DNA of 64,000 bases, from assembly GCF_947507565.1 (NCBI RefSeq), contig NC_089186.1, positions 2,294,001-2,358,000 of the forward strand, read 5' to 3'. Under the pieces are notes generated by a model. It saw only the letters and a program-made list of their open reading frames with translations. It did no database searches and was not told the origin of the DNA. Position 1 is the stretch's first letter; every line of letters starts with the position of its first letter. The stretch is from Oscarella lobularis (Eukaryota > Porifera > Homoscleromorpha > Homosclerophorida > Oscarellidae). Shown piece after piece: positions 59,260 through 64,000 of this stretch. A program made the translations under genes and the position numbers.

Positions 59260-59670
59260 AGACGTGGTTGTTATATGTTTCGTATCGATTCGGAGCAAGT
59301 GATCGATGCGACGATGCACGGCGGATTGGCAAGGTAACAACGTCTTTTCCTCTTCTCTCCCTCTCTCTCTCTCTTTTATATCGATATCTGTTTTTCCCTA
59401 TGTAGATACATCAATCATTCGTGCGATCCCAATTGCGTCGCCGAAGTCGTTCAGATTGACAAAGAGAAGAAGATTATTATTATTTCGAAGCGTTTCATCA
59501 AGAAAGGCGAAGAGGTATTTCTCTCTGCTTTGCATCTTCTATACCGGGCGGGAGGGTAAGGCTCTTTCTTTTTCTAGTTGACGTACGATTACAAGTTCGA
59601 GTTTGAAACGGAAGGAAGTAAGATTTCGTGCAATTGCGGCGCTTCGTGCTGTCGAAAGTGGATGAATTAG
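59260..59670 (+). pseudogene. SET-domain relic D
   Basis: Last three KMT2 exons, uninterrupted and with intact splice sites, ending TAG 59668-59670. It matches the parent protein (IIIISKRF retained). It precedes ROCO copy D exactly as the functional SET exons precede copy A. Confidence 0.85.
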
Positions 59671-59981
59671 AAAAGTTGGAAGTTTTACGCGTGACTTGCG
59701 ACTTGAGATGTTTTTCTATTGTCCCGCAATAATGCTAATAACCGAAAATACTGTTTTTGTACATATGATAACGCTGAAAAAAGTAAGTTGAATCTTTTTC
59801 TTGAGACTGAATGGAAGCGAAGGAAAAGACGAATTGGTAATATTGACATACATGCGGTTTAACAGTTGATTTGAATTGTTTAATTAATTTATTACAGATC
59901 TGTGACGTCACCACTATAGTCATGAGATTCAGTAAGCCCGTACTAAGCCGAGTGCGCATGCGTTTCTCATTTTTTGTTGCT

Positions 59982-62900
59982 ATGGGTTCGTTGTTCTCTT
60001 CGCCGAAAGAAGACGTCAAGCGACGTGTAAGTCGAGGCTGAGTAGTGTGATTCGTAGAATTGTTGTTGGCAGAAACGCAATCCGAGAATGATCTCGTCCA
60101 AGATCACAAGATTGATCGAGATACTCGCGAAGGAGGGACATCGGGATGAATTGCGCCATTTTCTTTCTACAGAAAAAGGATTTCGATCTTCGCAGGTATG
60201 GAATGGTCGCGTTTTTCATCGCTGCACAATATTGTATTCTCCTTTTCGTTAGTACGACCCTGGCTTGTCATTAATTCACTATGTGGCGGGAAGAGAGTTT
60301 GATTCGGCGGAGGAAGCCGATGATTGGCTCAGTTATGCGATTGTGCAAAACAATCAACACATTGAAATGACAGACAGGGTATGAATACGTTTTGGATTGG
60401 TAAATTAATTGATGCGTGGATGCAGATTGAACTCCGCCCACTTCACTATGCGTGCAAGTGGGGAAATATTTTTGGCGTTGAATGGCTCGTCAATCACGGT
60501 GCAAATATCAACGTGAAAGACATAGTATGACTTGGAATTGATTTCATATGGTTTCACTCATCACTCTTCTTTAGATGAGACGTACGCCATATTCTTATGC
60601 CTGTGCAAGTTCCGTTGACGCAATGAAGAAAATGGTCTATCTCGAAGAACATGGCTACATTTTGTCACCATCTGATATTGTAACAGAATTGATATAAACC
60701 CTCTTGCAACAATAACTTTTGATTTATAGGTTTCGGTAGCTGGAAATCAATTTTCGTCATCTGAAAAAGCAAATGAGATTTTTAATTATCTTGTTAATGA
60801 AAAAGGATTGAGTGTCAATGCTATTGAAGAAAAGGTGATAGATGATAGGCTTTTTTTGCTACATGTGCAATATTTGTAATAGTATGGCTTCACTCCTCTG
60901 CATCGTGCCTGCGAGAATGGAAGCATTTTTGGAATGAAATGGCTTGTGGAACACAACGCTGATATCAATAGCTTCAACATGGTTAGAAGATTTCACTTGT
61001 GATACTTTTATTCTTATTTCATCTTCAGTTTGGCCAAACGCCTTTTATGTTGGCGTGTCGAAGTTCCATCAATCGTTCAGCGAAAGTTCGCTACTTGGAT
61101 GAAAAAGGAGCAAACTGTCAAGCAAAAGATCACGTGAGATGTTGTTTATTTGCTACAAATTCAACAAATCGCCGTCTTTTTTATTCAGGAAGGGAAGACG
61201 GCTTTGTTTTATGCCACCAATCCCTCAGAGTGTGAAGATGACGAAGTGAAAGATGTTCTTCGATATCTTGTTATTGAGAAAGGCATTGATATCAACTCTG
61301 TTGATGAGGTCGCATTCTTACGATATTTTGCATTTTTGTTTGTTAATCCTATTTTAGGAGGGAACGACACCCTTATTGTACGCATGTGATGAGGATCCTT
61401 CTTTCCTTGTCATTCAGCAACTAATTGAATTAGGAGCTGATGTCTCTGTCAGAAATAAGGTTAGTCAGAATTCTCATTTCTCAATCGTTCTCTATTCAAA
61501 TCTTTGTAGAACAAACAAAATGCATTGCATATGGTTGCAAAAAGCTTTTCAAGAGTAGACGCATCAGTTATTGATCTATTGATTAAGAAGGGTGTTGACG
61601 TCACGTGTCCAGATCAGGTGACGTGATTTTCTTGTAAATTAGAGAGAATCTATAAACGTGAATTTAAGGACGGAAAGACGCCTCATCAGGTGGCACGTGA
61701 TGGTGAAAGAAGAGCTCTCCTTCGACAGCATTATGTACGTCATCATTTTGCTTCAGTTCCCGTATGTATTTATTTTAATAGGACGCCGCCCGATTTTCCG
61801 TTCTTCAACGAGAAACGGTTTGTCCAGATTCAATTAAATTCTGCGTAGTTGGCAAAGAAATGGCGGGAAAAACGACGTACGTGAATTCTCTTCTTCAACT
61901 CAATCAACCTCCACCCAAAGAAAAAGATCGTACACCGGGTGTTGATATTCATAATTGTGAAAATGAGGAAATTGGCAAAGGATCGTGGTGGGACTTTGGT
62001 GCCCAACCCACATTCCACAGCGCACATGGGCTCTTCTTTCAAAAGTCCAATACAATGTTCAATCTCATTCTTCCAATTCGAAAGGGAGACGAGATGACGT
62101 CAGAAGAGAGTCTTCTAGAAGAAGGCCAATTCTGGTGCGCGTTTGCCAAGGCTTCATTAAGAACGCTTCTGTCTCACGTGACGTCACTAATTCCATTTAT
62201 GATAATATTCAATTTAATCGGTTTTGAAGAAAAGGCGGGAATCGAAGTGAGTTTCCAGATGAAACGAGTCGCCAGAGAACTTCAGAAATTATTTGGCAAT
62301 ACGTTTAATATTGAAATTGATCACGTGATCGAAATGGATTGCAGTAAGAGCAATTCGGTTCGCATGAACGACTGTCGTCAGAAACTCAAGAAAATTCGTG
62401 AAAAAATGCTAGAGGTAATGATTGAATAATCTAATAATAACTTTTGACACATTTTGGTTTTCACAGGCAGCAGATGGCGTTCCGAAATTGTGCCACGAAA
62501 TTGAGAAGCATCTCTCTATTCCGGACGAAGAGAGAGAACATCCATTGGCCTATTTTCTGACAACTGAAGAATTCCAGAAGTGGATTGCTCAAGAGGTCAA
62601 ACTTGTTCTAAACGAGGACGAGAAAAAAGTGGCAGTTGAATATCTTGACTCGTCCGGATTAGTGAGTAATTACTATTAGTTTTCACTAATTAATTAATAT
62701 TTTTTAGATTATTAATCTTGGTCGTCGCATTTGTGTTCGACCTCAGTGGCTGTGTCATAATGTAATCGGTCCGCTTCTCGCTCCTCCCTGGTTTCCAGTC
62801 GCCATGCAAACCGGGAAATCGGGGAAGGCGTCAAAGAGCGACATTGAATCAGCTCTGACGGCATTTGAAGACGACCTCATACAAAAGGACCGTCCATCTG

Positions 62901-63907
62901 CATTCGTTGTGAAGGCTGACGTTGCAATTGACGTTCTTCGCTATTTGGATCTGTGCATTGAACTGGAAGACGCGCCTGGAATGTATCAGATTCCCGCTCT
63001 TCTCGACGATTCAATTCCTCCCGCCGCCTGGGTTAAAGATTTGACGTTGGACGTGTATCGCGGCCTAAGATACGAGTGCGATAAGCCGATTGATATAATC
63101 TCACCGTCGTTGTTCGTCGTTCTTCAATGTCGTGTCTCTCAGCTGGCCAAAACGAGACGCGAGCTTTGGAAGAACGGCATCAAATTAGTGAGGATCGTCG
63201 GCAATAAAGAAATCGAGTGTCTCATCCAATTGGGACTAAAGAAGGGACGTCATTGCATCGACGTCATCCTTCGTTGGTCCAGCAAAGTCGTTGAATGTGA
63301 GGCAGTTGCGAAGGACTTCTTTGACGAGCTGAAGTCGATGATCGCTGAAGCGTGCGATGATAAGAGTTCGGGGGTTATTCTGAACTGGTTCTATTTAGAC
63401 AGTTCTCATCTTCAACAACTTGATGAAGATCCGGCCATTTATTCTTCCAGTGAAGTCGATCAGAAAGTTAGGGAAAAGTCTCTAGAAGACAAAATATTTT
63501 CCACTCGACCAGAAAGCAGTCATCGTTCTTCTGTCAGAGATTTGGTGATCATTTCCGGCTTCACTTCAGGTATGCCTTTTTACCTCTTCCTAATACGTCT
63601 AATTGCATGTCTTTTAGATTCTTTTCCTGCTGATGACGCTCTGATATCAGATCAGTTAGTCAGAGCCTGCGCTCTCCTCAACGGATCCTTATGGGAGAAT
63701 CTTGGAGCCTGTCTTATCAGCTCAGACAATCTTCAATACATTCGCGAGCACTTTGGTCACAACATTGCTCGCATGATCGAAGTGTTGAAATTGTGGAACA
63801 GAACAGAATCACCCACAGTGGGTCAGCTTCTAGGATGGTTTGAGGAGTTTGAAGTGAACCGAAGCGCAATTAAGTTGAAATATGAATCGCTGTGTCGCCG
63901 TAAATAA
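59982..63907 (+). CDS. ROCO copy D: ankyrin/Roc/COR/death-domain protein, apparently intact
   Basis: Exon 1 (59982-60026) reads MGSLFSSPKEDVKRR, identical to copy C, with a myristoylation pattern. Ankyrin exons differ from the other copies at their edges (IELRPLHYAC, MRRTPYSYAC, YGFTPLHRAC, FGQTPFMLAC, EGTTPLLYACDEDPS). Roc has P-loop GKEMAGKTT. COR differs most from the others near 63060-63150 (YECDKPIDIISPSLFVV). The death domain is LVRACALLNGSLWENLGACLI, ending RRK and TAA 63905-63907. The intron before the death domain is readable in frame, so retention would give a slightly longer protein. No lesions were seen. The unit continues past the window edge. Confidence 0.87.
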
Positions 63908-64000
63908 TTGTCTTATTAATTGTTTTTATTTTCTTTTTCGGAGTTGCTGGCTGGCTTGGACGTTGCAGAACCTTTTGTGTAATTTTTTTGTTTGTCATTG

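Larger units (their letters stand above)
34430..63960 (+). repeat. Segmental array of SET-tail / ROCO / Phafin units
   Basis: The same order of three segments recurs on one strand. SET exons equivalent to 34812 recur at 40476, 46610 and 59260 (spacing 5.66, 6.13 and 12.65 kb). ROCO genes start at 35628, 41173, 47338 and 59982. Phafin segments start near 39887, 44956, 51498, 55512 and 57950. Intron and intergenic sequence is nearly identical between copies, so the duplications are recent. The last interval is longer because it holds the Ig-kinase gene and two Phafin copies. Confidence 0.95.

Noticed and set aside
34820-59581. Open frames starting MLYVSYRFGASDRC at each SET copy
   Set aside because: They are out-of-frame readings of the SET exon coding CYMFRIDSEQV and run through an intron; the conserved frame is the SET one.

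Overview
This window is nuclear DNA of an early-branching animal, most likely a sponge with a compact genome (an Oscarella-like homoscleromorph fits best; this is inference from gene content and architecture, not a database match). The evidence is the gene set (MyD88, KMT2C/D, Enhancer of Polycomb, HSPBAP1, Phafin, Ig and death domains), canonical GT-AG introns mostly of 45-60 nt, and genes only tens of bases apart.

Left part, 1-9.6 kb: a 5'-truncated TAX1BP1/CALCOCO-like autophagy-receptor gene (+), a stand-alone kinase related to the class III myosin (NINAC) kinase domain (-), Enhancer of Polycomb (-), an LRR transmembrane protein (-) and HSPBAP1 (-). Then 9.6-18.6 kb holds selenoprotein O (+), with an in-frame UGA, a SECIS-like hairpin, and a 6.1 kb first intron filled by a 25-bp minisatellite of about 5.8 kb.

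Middle, 18.6-28.4 kb: a poorly understood GC-rich stretch, an uncharacterised gene, FMC1 (-) and ATP6V1F (+) back to back, an array of repeated exon/intron modules with microsatellites, a coiled-coil gene (+) behind a duplicated 82-bp promoter element, and MYD88 (-).

Right part, 28.4-64 kb: a KMT2C/D-type histone methyltransferase (+), followed by a recent segmental array. Its unit is [3' end of KMT2 with the SET exons] - [ankyrin/Roc/COR/death-domain gene, abbreviated ROCO] - [Phafin-like PH-FYVE gene]. There are four ROCO copies (A-D), four SET tails (the real one plus three relics) and five Phafin copies or fragments. ROCO C and D look intact, A has a suspect splice donor, and B has lost its Roc domain and a donor. 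Between unit C and the last Phafin copies sits an unusual gene encoding a charged coiled coil, an Ig-like domain, a PD-(D/E)XK-like region and an atypical kinase.

The most interesting signal is that the ROCO paralogs differ mainly in a few codons at the edges of the ankyrin exons, where the ankyrin fingertips lie, while introns and the Roc/COR parts are nearly identical. This is what a diversifying family of death-domain recognition proteins would look like. MYD88 lies a few kb upstream, but a functional link is only a hypothesis.
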